Positions 41,521 through 49,664 of a stretch of 64,000 bases of DNA are shown here, in pieces; position 1 is the first letter of the stretch, and every line of letters begins with the position of its first letter. The position numbers were made by a program, and so were the translations under genes. The DNA lies in the NCBI GenBank assembly GCA_022402525.1, contig JAKRSB010000144.1, forward strand, positions 1 through 64,000, written 5' to 3'. The stretch comes from Thermosynechococcaceae cyanobacterium MS004. GTDB lineage: Bacteria; Cyanobacteriota; Cyanobacteriia; Thermosynechococcales; Thermosynechococcaceae. The notes below the pieces were generated by a model. It did no database searches. It saw nothing but the letters and a program-made list of their open reading frames with translations, and was not told the DNA's origin.

Positions 41521-41595
41521 GCTAAAGTTTTGTGGCCTAAGGTTTTGTGGCCTAAGGTTTTGAAGCCTAAAATTCGGGGGCTTAAAATTCTGCGA
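41521..41595. repeat. 15-base tandem repeat between divergent genes
   Basis: Five units of CCTAA(G/A)(G/A)TTTTGTGG type at 41521-41535, 41536-41550, 41551-41565, 41566-41580 and 41581-41595, decaying from left to right. Because the unit is 15 bases, long open frames run through it on both strands and falsely extend both neighbours. Confidence 0.88.
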
Positions 41596-41763
41596 TTAAT
41601 CCTAGCAAATTTCTCTGGGCACACTCTCTGGGCACACTCTCTGGGCGGCAAGAGTCGCCGAAAGTGGGGCAGATCTACAGAATATGCCACATTAAAAGAA
41701 GCGCTGTTTGCGATCGCACAAATGCCAATTTTTTTGACGAGTTTGTTGTCTCAATGTGTATCA

Positions 41764-42723
41764 ATGCCAGCCAGACCTTTAAGAATCAGGCTTTTCAAGA
41801 ACTTGCCCAAGGACTTATTCAAGGACTTATTCAAGAACTTGCCCAAAAATTTGCCCAAAAACTTACTCAAGAACTTTGGCTGGCTCAACCTTAGCTGGCT
41901 CAAGCTTAAGATTCTAGGCTTCAGCCTCCTTTGGGGGCTGAGTGCTGCTCCTGCGATCGCCGTTTCTCTACAGCCCGCGCCGAACCCCGAAATCACCCCT
42001 CAAGAGGTTGGTCAAGCGGTCAATACGCTCTTTGACAAAGCCTTTGAGGCCACCAGCCACGGTGACTTTGCTACTGCCGAGGGACTCTGGACTGAAATTC
42101 TAGCGCGATACCCTAAAAATGCTGCCGTATGGAGCAATCGTGGGAATGCCAAGGTAAGCCAACGCAAGCTTCAGGAAGCCATTGAAGACTATAACCAATC
42201 CATTGCCCTTGCCCCAGACCAGCCTGACCCTTATCTCAATCGCGGGACGGCCTTAGAAGGACTACAGGACTGGGATGCGGCGATCGCAGACTATAATCGC
42301 GTTCTCGCCCTCGACCCCATAGACCCCGCTGCTTTTAATAATCGCGGCAATGCCAAGGCGGGGGCAGGGGACTGGGATGCGGCATTGCAGGACTACCAAA
42401 CCGCCGTAGAGCTTAAGCCTGGTTTTGCGATGGCTCAGGCGAACTGTGCCTTAGCCCTCTATCAGCTGGGTGAAACCGACGCTTCAATGCAGCGGTTCCG
42501 TAACCTCGTGCGCAAGTACCCCCAGTTTGCAGACGTGAGAGCGGCCTTCACCGCAGCACTCTGGGCGCAGGGACAGCGAGGAGAAGCCGAAAGTCAGTGG
42601 GTATCGGTCGTGGGGCTTGACTCTCGCTATCGAGATTTAGACTGGGTTCGCACCATTCGCCGCTGGCCTCCTCGCTTAGTTGAAGCGCTGGGTCAGTTTC
42701 TGTCGCTGCAAAGCAATGGCTAA
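41764..42723 (+). CDS. Exported TPR-repeat protein
   Basis: 319 residues from ATG 41764; ATG 41722 and the frame back to 41530 are possible but fall in repeats. Unusual N-terminus: residues 11-50 repeat K(N/D)L(P/F), coded by 15-base tandem units, then a signal-like hydrophobic run ILGFSLLWGLSAAPAIA. Next come tetratricopeptide repeats, clearest at AVWSNRGNAKVSQRKLQEAI, DPYLNRGTALEGLQDWDAAI and AAFNNRGNAKAGAGDWDAAL. TPR proteins of this kind act in assembly of membrane complexes; specific role unknown. Confidence 0.8.
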   Translation: MPARPLRIRLFKNLPKDLFKDLFKNLPKNLPKNLLKNFGWLNLSWLKLKILGFSLLWGLSAAPAIAVSLQPAPNPEITPQEVGQAVNTLFDKAFEATSHGDFATAEGLWTEILARYPKNAAVWSNRGNAKVSQRKLQEAIEDYNQSIALAPDQPDPYLNRGTALEGLQDWDAAIADYNRVLALDPIDPAAFNNRGNAKAGAGDWDAALQDYQTAVELKPGFAMAQANCALALYQLGETDASMQRFRNLVRKYPQFADVRAAFTAALWAQGQRGEAESQWVSVVGLDSRYRDLDWVRTIRRWPPRLVEALGQFLSLQSNG

Positions 42724-42864
42724 GCGGAAACTTCTACCTCTAGATAAGCTTTTCCCTCGGCACTGGGTCTGTCCACTGCGGAAAGTCGTGCGAAATCCAT
42801 CGGCGCGATCGCTTCATTTCTAGCATGATGATGACAGATGATTTAGCGTAAACCTGGCCCGCCC

Positions 42865-44505
42865 CTAGGGTTGTCTAGCGCCCACAAATCGCTGTAGCGA
42901 AGCCAAGGAGCGATTGTAGTCCACGATCGCCTGGAGGTAGTTGTTTTCAGCCTGGGCGAGATCTGTGGTGGCATTGCTTACTTCTAAGCTCGTCCCCACA
43001 CCGTTGTCCCGACGCAGTTCAGCTAAGCGTAGCCCCTGCCTTGCCTGCTCAATTGCGCAGCGGGTGGTCAGAATGCGTTCCCTGCTCGACTGAAGCAGCG
43101 CATAGTTTTGCTCAATCTGGAATCGAATCACATTCTTAAAGCTGGCAAACTGGGTTTCAGCGATCGCCGTATTGGTTTGCTGCTGAGCAGCGATCGCCTT
43201 TGCTGAACCGCCATCAAAGATGGTTTTGTTGACCTGTGCACCCAAGCCATAGCCATAAGCGCCAAGCGGGTCATCGTCCAAGGCATCTGCCAAGGTGATG
43301 TTGGCGTTAAACCCAACTTGTGGCCCTAAACTTCCCAGGGCAACTCGGCGGTTTTGCTGAGAAATTTGCCGCTGCTCCAGCACCTGAGCCAGTTCTGAAC
43401 GGTTTTGGAGGGCGCTCACAATGCTGTTTTCAAGGGCTGGAGACCATTCGCCCGCCATCGCAACAGGGTCAGCCGCCGTGACGGTTGTTGTATCCGGCAG
43501 GCTGAGGCGCTGGGCAATTTGGCGCTGGGCAATTTTCTGCTGACTGGCCGCCTGGGTCTGCTGCTGTCTGAGGTCGGCTAAGGATACCTCCGCCTGCAGC
43601 ACTTCAAAGCGTGTGCCAATCCCTGCGGCCTCTCTTGCCCTCGTGACGCGCAGGTTCTCCTCAGCACTGGCAACGGACTGTCGCGCAATGCGGATCAGCT
43701 CTCCCGCTTGCTGAAGATCGTAGTAGTCGTTGGCAACGTCCAGCCGGAGCTGCTGAAACTGGGTTTGGTACGCCTGCTCTGTGCTGCGCAGGGCAGCCTC
43801 GGCCGCGCGAATACTGGCCGGACGCTGGCCGGAGGTAAACACATCGTAGTTGAGGTTCAGGCTGCTGTTGAAGTTGTTGCTGGCGTTGGGTCGGTTGGGT
43901 AGGCCAGCCTGTTTTGCCGCGATCGCTGCCTGGGCTGAGTCGGTACGGGTGATGCCGCCCTGAACGTCTAGCGCCGGATAAATGGAGGCTCTCACTTCCC
44001 GAAGGGCTTCCCGCTGCTGGTCAATCTGGAGCGCTGCAATTTGTAAGTCACGGTTCCGACGACGGGCCAGCTCAATCGACTGCTCTAGAGTGAGGGGTGT
44101 ACTGGTGGTGATGGCAACCTCGGCTGGCACTTTAGGCAGCGCGAGGGCAGCAGCAGGTGCAGGAATTTGGTCTAAGGCGGCGGTGGCAGCAGGGTCTGGC
44201 GATCGCGTTGGAGCTAAGGGCAGAGCGGTCGCATCACAAGTCACGGGAGAAAAGTTGCCGGGTGGCGCGGTGAATGTGGGTATTGGCGCTGTCCTGGGCG
44301 TGGATGGCGGCGCTGCTGGAACATTGAGTGGTGGCAAGGTGCGCTGACCCCAAGCGGGAAAGCCGCTGCTCATCACCCAGCTCGTGAGGGTCAGCAACCC
44401 ACAGAGGGCCAGCCAGCGGGGACGAGTGGGCGAAACCTGTACAGGAGACGGCAAGTTAAGGGCTTGCACAGGGTTACGATGGGGTGAGCCTAGTCGATTC
44501 ATCAT
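42865..44505 (-). CDS. TolC-family outer membrane efflux/secretion protein
   Basis: 546 residues. Export signal near residues 30-53 (WLALCGLLTLTSWVMSSGFP) and a long Pro/Thr/Ala-rich spacer to about 130, then two outer-membrane efflux (OEP) repeats with long coiled coils (TLEQSIELARRRNRDLQIAA, LRLDVANDYYDLQQAGELI, EQNYALLQSSRERILTT, RDNGVGTSLEVSNATTDLAQ). Forms the trimeric outer membrane channel for type I secretion or drug efflux. No inner-membrane partner next to it, as usual for the single TolC of cyanobacteria. Confidence 0.92.
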   Translation of the reverse strand: MMNRLGSPHRNPVQALNLPSPVQVSPTRPRWLALCGLLTLTSWVMSSGFPAWGQRTLPPLNVPAAPPSTPRTAPIPTFTAPPGNFSPVTCDATALPLAPTRSPDPAATAALDQIPAPAAALALPKVPAEVAITTSTPLTLEQSIELARRRNRDLQIAALQIDQQREALREVRASIYPALDVQGGITRTDSAQAAIAAKQAGLPNRPNASNNFNSSLNLNYDVFTSGQRPASIRAAEAALRSTEQAYQTQFQQLRLDVANDYYDLQQAGELIRIARQSVASAEENLRVTRAREAAGIGTRFEVLQAEVSLADLRQQQTQAASQQKIAQRQIAQRLSLPDTTTVTAADPVAMAGEWSPALENSIVSALQNRSELAQVLEQRQISQQNRRVALGSLGPQVGFNANITLADALDDDPLGAYGYGLGAQVNKTIFDGGSAKAIAAQQQTNTAIAETQFASFKNVIRFQIEQNYALLQSSRERILTTRCAIEQARQGLRLAELRRDNGVGTSLEVSNATTDLAQAENNYLQAIVDYNRSLASLQRFVGARQP

Positions 44506-44640
44506 GTCTCAGCGTAAAAATTGAACTGGGGTCAGGAACGGGTCTAAACCGAAGGTAAAAAGAAATCTACATCGAAAGCCGCTCGGTTGGCCTCAGTCTA
44601 CCTGCCGCCCTGCCTGCCGCCCTTAGTGTAGAACGCCTCT

Positions 44641-44709
44641 ATCCTAGCGGACAAACTCTAGGGAAACATCCTAGTGGGCAAATCCTAGCGGGCGAATCCT
44701 AATGGGCAA
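44641..44709. repeat. 14-base tandem repeat over a microgene stop
   Basis: Five units related to ATCCTAG(T/C)GGGCAA: 44641-44654, 44655-44667 (13 bases), 44668-44681, 44682-44695 and 44696-44709. The stop of the 39-codon ORF lies in the last unit. Confidence 0.85.
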
Positions 44710-44818
44710 ATATACCGAGAAGAATCAGCGGAATAAAAAGCGCTGCTAAACAGATCGCAAACACGGTGGCCGGATCCATTGAAATCACTTTAGGGTCTGG
44801 AGGCTCAGGTTGTTTCAT
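44699..44818 (-). CDS. 39-residue single-span membrane microprotein
   Basis: Found by reading the gap between tolC and kaiC. ATG 44818 to TAG 44699. Sequence: a polar Pro/Asp-rich N-terminus (MKQPEPPDPKVISMDP) and one membrane helix (ATVFAICLAALFIPLILLGI) ending FAH. The shape is that of small photosystem or cytochrome complex subunits, but it is not one of the classic ones I know (not PsbM, PsbX, PetM, PetN, PsaM or PsaX). Its 3' end is bordered by a 14-base repeat and its 5' leader by a perfect 16-base duplication. Same strand as kaiC upstream. Confidence 0.65.
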   Translation of the reverse strand: MKQPEPPDPKVISMDPATVFAICLAALFIPLILLGIFAH

Positions 44819-44819
44819 G

Positions 44820-44851
44820 GTTGTTCTGTTTTTAAGTTGTTCTGTTTTTAA
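44820..44851. repeat. Perfect 16-base duplication before the 39-codon gene
   Basis: GTTGTTCTGTTTTTAA at 44820-44835 and again at 44836-44851, no mismatch. On the minus strand it forms the leader ending one base before the ATG. Confidence 0.92.
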
Positions 44852-44980
44852 GACACCCTAGAGCAGAACGGAAGCCAGTTTAGAACAGCGCTATGCAGTA
44901 GAGCCACGAATGCAACAGCCACAGAATGCAACAGCCGTAAAATGGAACGACTCTTAAAAGCGCTCTATCCATGACGATAT

Positions 44981-45019
44981 TGCAAGATTTTGACTGCAAG
45001 ATTTTGACTGCAAGATTTA
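44981..45019. repeat. 14-base tandem repeat after kaiC
   Basis: TGCAAGATTTTGAC at 44981-44994 and 44995-45008, then TGCAAGATTTA. Begins about 20 bases past the kaiC stop. Confidence 0.88.
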
Positions 45020-45040
45020 CAGTCATCACTCGTACATCAG

Positions 45041-46615
45041 CTATAGCAAATCATCATCCCCCAGCCCCTGTACATCTTTGACAATCCGGGCCAGCTCCAT
45101 TTTTTCATCTACCGAGACACGAGTAGGGGTGCCGCTAATGATGCCTTCAAAGTTCCGAAATGAATCTCGAATGTCTGGCCCTTGGTCGCTGATGGAATAT
45201 TCGCGAATGCCCTTGTCATGCCAAGACCCGCGCATCTTAAAGACGTTGATGGCGCGCGACATTTCACCCCGAATTTCAACATACTGCAGCATCAAAATAG
45301 TATCGGTGATGGTAGAGATATGAGACTCCGTAATGGAGTGCGAACCGAGGAAGTGATCCGTGGTGTTGGTAAAAAATCCGGTAATTTCTTCCTGCTTGGC
45401 AAACCCCGTCACCCCAATCACAAACTGCCGAAAGGCGTTGTTGCTCACCCCTCGCGCTAAGGCCGATAGGGAATCAATGGAGATTCGGGACGGCTTGAAC
45501 TCGGCAATTTCGGTTTTGATCATCTGCAGATGATCTTCTAGCCCCGCCGACTCCGGGTAGGCACACAGGATTTTGAGCAGCCCCTTGCGCTCCATTTCCT
45601 CGAAGTCAATGCCCCAGGATGATGCATTCCGCGAGAGCTGGGCGCGGGATTCTTCATAGGCAAACAGAATAGCGCGATCGCCTTTGCTACAGGCATTTTC
45701 AATAAATTTGCTCACCAGCAGCGTCTTGCCGGTTCCGGTAGCACCCGTAACCAGAATAATCGAGTCCTTAAAGAAGCCACCCCCACACATCTCGTCTAGA
45801 GTTTTAACGCCCGAAGAAACCCGCACATTAGAAGAGCGCTGAGTCAAGCGCATGGCACCCAGCGGAAAGATATTAATCCCCTGCCCCGTAATCGTGAAGG
45901 GATACTCACCCTTCATGTGGCTCGTGCCGCGTAGCTTAAGAATTTCTAGCGTGCGCCGCCGTCGTTCACCATCTAGCACATTGCGAACAATCACCACGTT
46001 ATCCGAGACAAATTCTTCCACCCCAAAGCGGGCCACTGCACCGTATTCATCGATGCGCTCCGTGGTCATGACCGTGGTGACGCCAATTTGCTTCAGCCGT
46101 GCCGTAAGCCGAAAAATTTCGCGACGCACCACGCCTGCTGCGTCGTACTGCTGAAAAATAGCCGTCACCGAATCGATCGCCACGCGGGACGCCTTATATT
46201 TACGAATCGCGTACTGAATCCGCTCAATCAGGGCCGACAGGTCAAAATCTCCCGTAATATCTTGTCCCTCAGGATCAGGAGAGGCGTCTAGAATAAAAAG
46301 CTTTCCGTCATCAATGAGGTGCTGCAAATTCCAGCCAAAACTCAGCGCATTCTGAATAATGTCTGTGGGAGACTCCTCAAAGGTCACAAACACTGCATGC
46401 TCATCAAAATTGATGATGCCGTTATACAGAAACTGAATGGCAAACAGCGTCTTACCGGTTCCCGATGTACCGCTGACCAACGTTGTCCGGCCTTGGGGGA
46501 GCCCGCCGTGGCTAATATCATCAAACCCCTCGATTGTGGTGCGAATTTTACGCACCTCTACCCGCAGCGGCGAACTTTCACTCTCTGGGGTAGGTACACT
46601 ATCCGTTTTTTTCAT
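45041..46615 (-). CDS. kaiC: Circadian clock ATPase/kinase KaiC
   Basis: 524 residues from ATG 46615 (an ATG at 46639 would add eight). Two RecA-like domains: CI with Walker A GTSGTGKTLF and the catalytic pair in TFEESPTD; CII with GATGTGKTLL and AYEESRAQ. The phosphorylation residues, adjacent Ser and Thr, are in SHISTITDT. Forms a hexamer whose phosphorylation cycles over 24 hours with KaiA and KaiB. The C-terminal tail that binds KaiA is present. Last gene of kaiABC, all on minus. Confidence 0.97.
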   Translation of the reverse strand: MKKTDSVPTPESESSPLRVEVRKIRTTIEGFDDISHGGLPQGRTTLVSGTSGTGKTLFAIQFLYNGIINFDEHAVFVTFEESPTDIIQNALSFGWNLQHLIDDGKLFILDASPDPEGQDITGDFDLSALIERIQYAIRKYKASRVAIDSVTAIFQQYDAAGVVRREIFRLTARLKQIGVTTVMTTERIDEYGAVARFGVEEFVSDNVVIVRNVLDGERRRRTLEILKLRGTSHMKGEYPFTITGQGINIFPLGAMRLTQRSSNVRVSSGVKTLDEMCGGGFFKDSIILVTGATGTGKTLLVSKFIENACSKGDRAILFAYEESRAQLSRNASSWGIDFEEMERKGLLKILCAYPESAGLEDHLQMIKTEIAEFKPSRISIDSLSALARGVSNNAFRQFVIGVTGFAKQEEITGFFTNTTDHFLGSHSITESHISTITDTILMLQYVEIRGEMSRAINVFKMRGSWHDKGIREYSISDQGPDIRDSFRNFEGIISGTPTRVSVDEKMELARIVKDVQGLGDDDLL

Positions 46616-46826
46616 ATCCTGGCTGAAGGCTGGCTCCAAAAAAATTAATTAAAAAAGAAAAATCAACCTTTAAGTCTACCGCAGACTAAAGCTGGCAGGG
46701 CAATTTAACGGCATTGACGATTGGCTTATGGGAGTTTGTGGATTCGCACAATTACGAAAAGTTACCTGCCTAAAAGCCATAGAGTCCAAATACTCCTGGG
46801 GCACTTCAGTCCACTCATTGGTTTTC

Positions 46827-47153
46827 TTATTCCTCATCTCCAAACGTCTCATCCCCTTCTAGGAGTTCTTCATAGAGCAAGTCGAGTCCAATCAACACTT
46901 TCTCTCGGTCGGAAAGATCTCCAATAATTTTGCGCACAGGTGGCGGCAAGACCCTTGCAAGGGTTGGCGTTGCCAAAATTTTATCTTCTTCGGCAAGCTG
47001 CGGATTTTTCAGCACATCAATCACTTTCAGGGCATACACCCCCTGAAAATCCTTTTCTAAAATGGTGTTGAGGGTCTTTAAGGCGCGCACTGAATTGGGT
47101 GTATTGCCAGCGACATACAGCTTGAGGACGTAGGTTTTGCGGCGGGCACTCAT
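46827..47153 (-). CDS. kaiB: Circadian clock protein KaiB
   Basis: 108 residues. Fold-switching thioredoxin-like protein that binds KaiC CI at night and sequesters KaiA. Core [20 protein letters not shown] and [20 protein letters not shown] is near identical to the Synechococcus protein; the family residues [20 protein letters not shown] follow. Acidic C-terminal tail ([10 protein letters not shown]). 211 bases before kaiC. Confidence 0.97.
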   Translation of the reverse strand: MSARRKTYVLKLYVAGNTPNSVRALKTLNTILEKDFQGVYALKVIDVLKNPQLAEEDKILATPTLARVLPPPVRKIIGDLSDREKVLIGLDLLYEELLEGDETFGDEE

Positions 47154-47202
47154 AGTATTTTCTCTTAAGGCTGCGATCTAAACGCAATGGTTAATCAAAG
47201 AA

Positions 47203-47250
47203 ACGAGTCAAGAAAGTAACGAGCCAAGAAAGTAACAGGTCAAGATTCTG
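47203..47250. repeat. 16-base tandem repeat between kaiA and kaiB
   Basis: ACGAG(T/C)CAAGAAAGTA at 47203-47218 and 47219-47234, third degenerate copy to 47250. It occupies about half of the 106-base kaiA-kaiB gap. Confidence 0.85.
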
Positions 47251-47259
47251 GGTCAAGGT

Positions 47260-48297
47260 TTATCGTAAGGGGAAAGCGCGATTCTGCGAATCGTTCTGCG
47301 GCTTGCGGGGAATAGAGCGCCGATACATTTCGCACAGATGGGCGATCGTATCAATTAAGGTCAAGCGATAGTCGAGCAAAATATCCTCATTGCGGCCCTC
47401 TAGCTTTAGCTTTTTTGCAAGGAGATCCATAAATTCCATATGAATTTCTAAGACTTGGGAAACAGAAAGGTCTGCAAAAAAAACTTTATTAACAAAGGCA
47501 TCTATTTGTTGATTAACATCACTTCCTTCTTGAAAATAGTCCAATATAATATCTCGATAGTCAGCCTGAAGTTCCTTTAGAAAATCTTCTCGTTCTGATC
47601 TGGGTAGATTTCTAAAAAAGAGTTGGGGATCACGCTTATAAAAAATACCGAGGTAGCCCAATCGCTCCTTGAGTTTTTCGGAGAGTCTTTGCTGCTGGGC
47701 GTAAAGCTTCGCTGGGAAAGACTCAGGCAAAACCTCTAGGGAAACTTCTGCACTGTCGGTACTGGGGATTCGGCACTGAGGAGAGAGCTTCAGAAATTGG
47801 GTGATCGCAGCATCAATAGCTTGGGGCAGATTGGGTAGCGTTTCAATCCCCACGCGTTCTTCAGCAGTGTGATAGTAAATGTTCGCACGCGACTCATGAT
47901 CCAGGGTCAGGAGTCCCTCCTCCTCTGGTTCTCCTAAACCCCCATCTCGTAATCCGTCGAAGCTTTTGGGTGCAGGTTTCAGATGAGCGTTTTTGGGAGT
48001 CAAAAAAATAGCCGGCAGCAGGATTGCGGATTGATGCAGACGACTGATAACCTGAACCAGCTTAGAATCCGTCTCTGCGGGAGGATTTATCGGGGAAACT
48101 TGCTCAAAAACCAAACAATCGATCGTTGAAGACTCAGCTTCAACCGCAATCAGAAAAGCTTCTAAATCTTGAAAAAAAAGTGTTGTGTAGAGATCGGCAG
48201 ATAGGGCCTGAGCCAACGCATCCCTAACCACCTCAGACTGTACGAGAGCGCAAACTGAGATCTTAGGGCGCGCGACCGTATCTAAAGGAGAGACCAT
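47260..48297 (-). CDS. kaiA: Circadian clock protein KaiA
   Basis: 345 residues, the long form: N-terminal pseudo-receiver (about 10-170) and C-terminal four-helix KaiC-binding domain (KLKERLGYLGIFYKRDPQLF onward). Stimulates KaiC autophosphorylation. Residues about 110-130 are a Gly/Glu-rich insertion (DGLRDGGLGEPEEEGLL) in the receiver-like domain. First gene of the cluster; ends 106 bases before kaiB. Confidence 0.95.
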   Translation of the reverse strand: MVSPLDTVARPKISVCALVQSEVVRDALAQALSADLYTTLFFQDLEAFLIAVEAESSTIDCLVFEQVSPINPPAETDSKLVQVISRLHQSAILLPAIFLTPKNAHLKPAPKSFDGLRDGGLGEPEEEGLLTLDHESRANIYYHTAEERVGIETLPNLPQAIDAAITQFLKLSPQCRIPSTDSAEVSLEVLPESFPAKLYAQQQRLSEKLKERLGYLGIFYKRDPQLFFRNLPRSEREDFLKELQADYRDIILDYFQEGSDVNQQIDAFVNKVFFADLSVSQVLEIHMEFMDLLAKKLKLEGRNEDILLDYRLTLIDTIAHLCEMYRRSIPRKPQNDSQNRAFPLR

Positions 48298-48668
48298 AGC
48301 GCCTTTCTGCGGATGTTACGGCTATCCTAGCATTGAAGCCCGTCACCACTAAACCAGCGATAAATTAGGTCTTTAAAACTAAGCAATGAAGGACGTTTCT
48401 ATGAAATCATAGTAGAAACAGAATCATAAAGGAAATCTTAAGATAAGAGACATAAGCCAAGCCTCGGCTCGAACACTCTCGTGCTCAATCCCCTGAAGCT
48501 TTCCCCCTTATACTGGCCCCTTCTGCTGCTGACTGAATTTAGACAGCAACAGCCAGCCAGCATCTCCCAGTTAACCTATCCATTTATGAATCTCTCAATT
48601 TAGTCTTTCAGTTCAGCTGAAGAGTTCAATTCAGCCCCAATCCCCCTTCTATCATAACGTTCGGATGT
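48298..48668. other. Divergent promoter region kaiA / amidotransferase
   Basis: 371 bases, no gene. Contains a bulged hairpin GTTTCT-ATG...CAT-AGT-AGAAAC at 48395-48419, about 100 bases upstream of kaiA. No recognised clock-output element could be assigned by eye. Confidence 0.45.
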
Positions 48669-49412
48669 ATGAGTCTTAGACGGTCACAGATCCGGCTGCT
48701 TTACTTGCAAATCCGCCAGGATAGCCTAACCCGTGCAGAAGAGTTTCAAGAATTTGTGGTCTATAGCGGACTCGACCCGTCGCAGTTCACTGTCCTGAAC
48801 GTTTTTGATACGCCAACGTTTCAGCCAGCGTGCGTAGATAACTATGATGCGCTTTTTGTGGGAGGGTCCAGTGATGCTTCTGTGCTGAATCCTCAGCGCT
48901 ATCCGTTTGTGCAGTCCGCAAAAGAGCTGATGGTCTACTGTGAACGCCAGGGCATTCCGGTCTTTGCCTCTTGTTTTGGCTTTCAACTGGCGGTGGAGGC
49001 CTTGGACGGAAAGGTCATTGCAGACCCTGACCAGATGGAAATGGGCGTGTACCCAATGCAGCTTACTGCGATCGCCCAAAATGACCTGCTGCTGCATGAT
49101 CTACCCAATCCCTTCCTGGCTATTTCGGGCCATAAGGAACGGGCGCTTACCCTACCGCCTCTGGCCAGTTGCCTTGCCTCAACGGAGCGGTGCCCTTACC
49201 ATGCCTTTAGAATGGGGGACAAACCATTCTATGGATTCCAGTTCCATCCAGAGCTAAACCCTCAGGATCTCACAGTCCGAATTCAGCGCTATAAAGCCCA
49301 CTATCTCGAAGATGACGCTCATCTTGAGCAGGTGCTGGCAACCTTGCGTGAAACACCGGAGTCCAATCAGCTCATTGCTAAATTTGTGGATCGCATTTTG
49401 CTTGCGTCCTAA
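48669..49412 (+). CDS. Class I glutamine amidotransferase (GMP-synthase-like)
   Basis: 247 residues. Type 1 amidotransferase fold: nucleophile elbow FASCFGFQLA with the catalytic cysteine near residue 101, and the His-Glu of the triad in FQFHPE near 193. Stand-alone, without a synthase domain; similar proteins hydrolyse gamma-glutamyl compounds. Substrate unknown. Divergent from kaiA. Confidence 0.87.
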   Translation: MSLRRSQIRLLYLQIRQDSLTRAEEFQEFVVYSGLDPSQFTVLNVFDTPTFQPACVDNYDALFVGGSSDASVLNPQRYPFVQSAKELMVYCERQGIPVFASCFGFQLAVEALDGKVIADPDQMEMGVYPMQLTAIAQNDLLLHDLPNPFLAISGHKERALTLPPLASCLASTERCPYHAFRMGDKPFYGFQFHPELNPQDLTVRIQRYKAHYLEDDAHLEQVLATLRETPESNQLIAKFVDRILLAS

Positions 49413-49504
49413 CTCCTCGCCGTTTTAATCAACTGACCTTCATCAACTGACTTTCAATTGACTTGAGTTTTAATTTTTTGTCTCTTTAGCATTACTGTAT
49501 TAAG

Positions 49505-49544
49505 CCTTGGATATTAAATCTTGGATATTAAACCTTGGATCAAG
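49505..49544. repeat. 14-base tandem repeat upstream of glgB
   Basis: (C/T)CTTGGATATTAAA at 49505-49518 and 49519-49532, then CCTTGGATCAAG. A separate duplicated TCAACTGAC(T/C)TT lies at 49425-49460. Together they fill much of the 252-base gap before glgB. Confidence 0.85.
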
Positions 49545-49664
49545 TCTTTTCTATATTTTTAGAGACTTTCAGACTCATGCTCCCCTTCCCTTGAAGGTGT
49601 CAGTCAGGGTTCTATCCAATTTTTAAGCAGCGATTTATTTTTTTAACATTAGGTACTTGAATAC

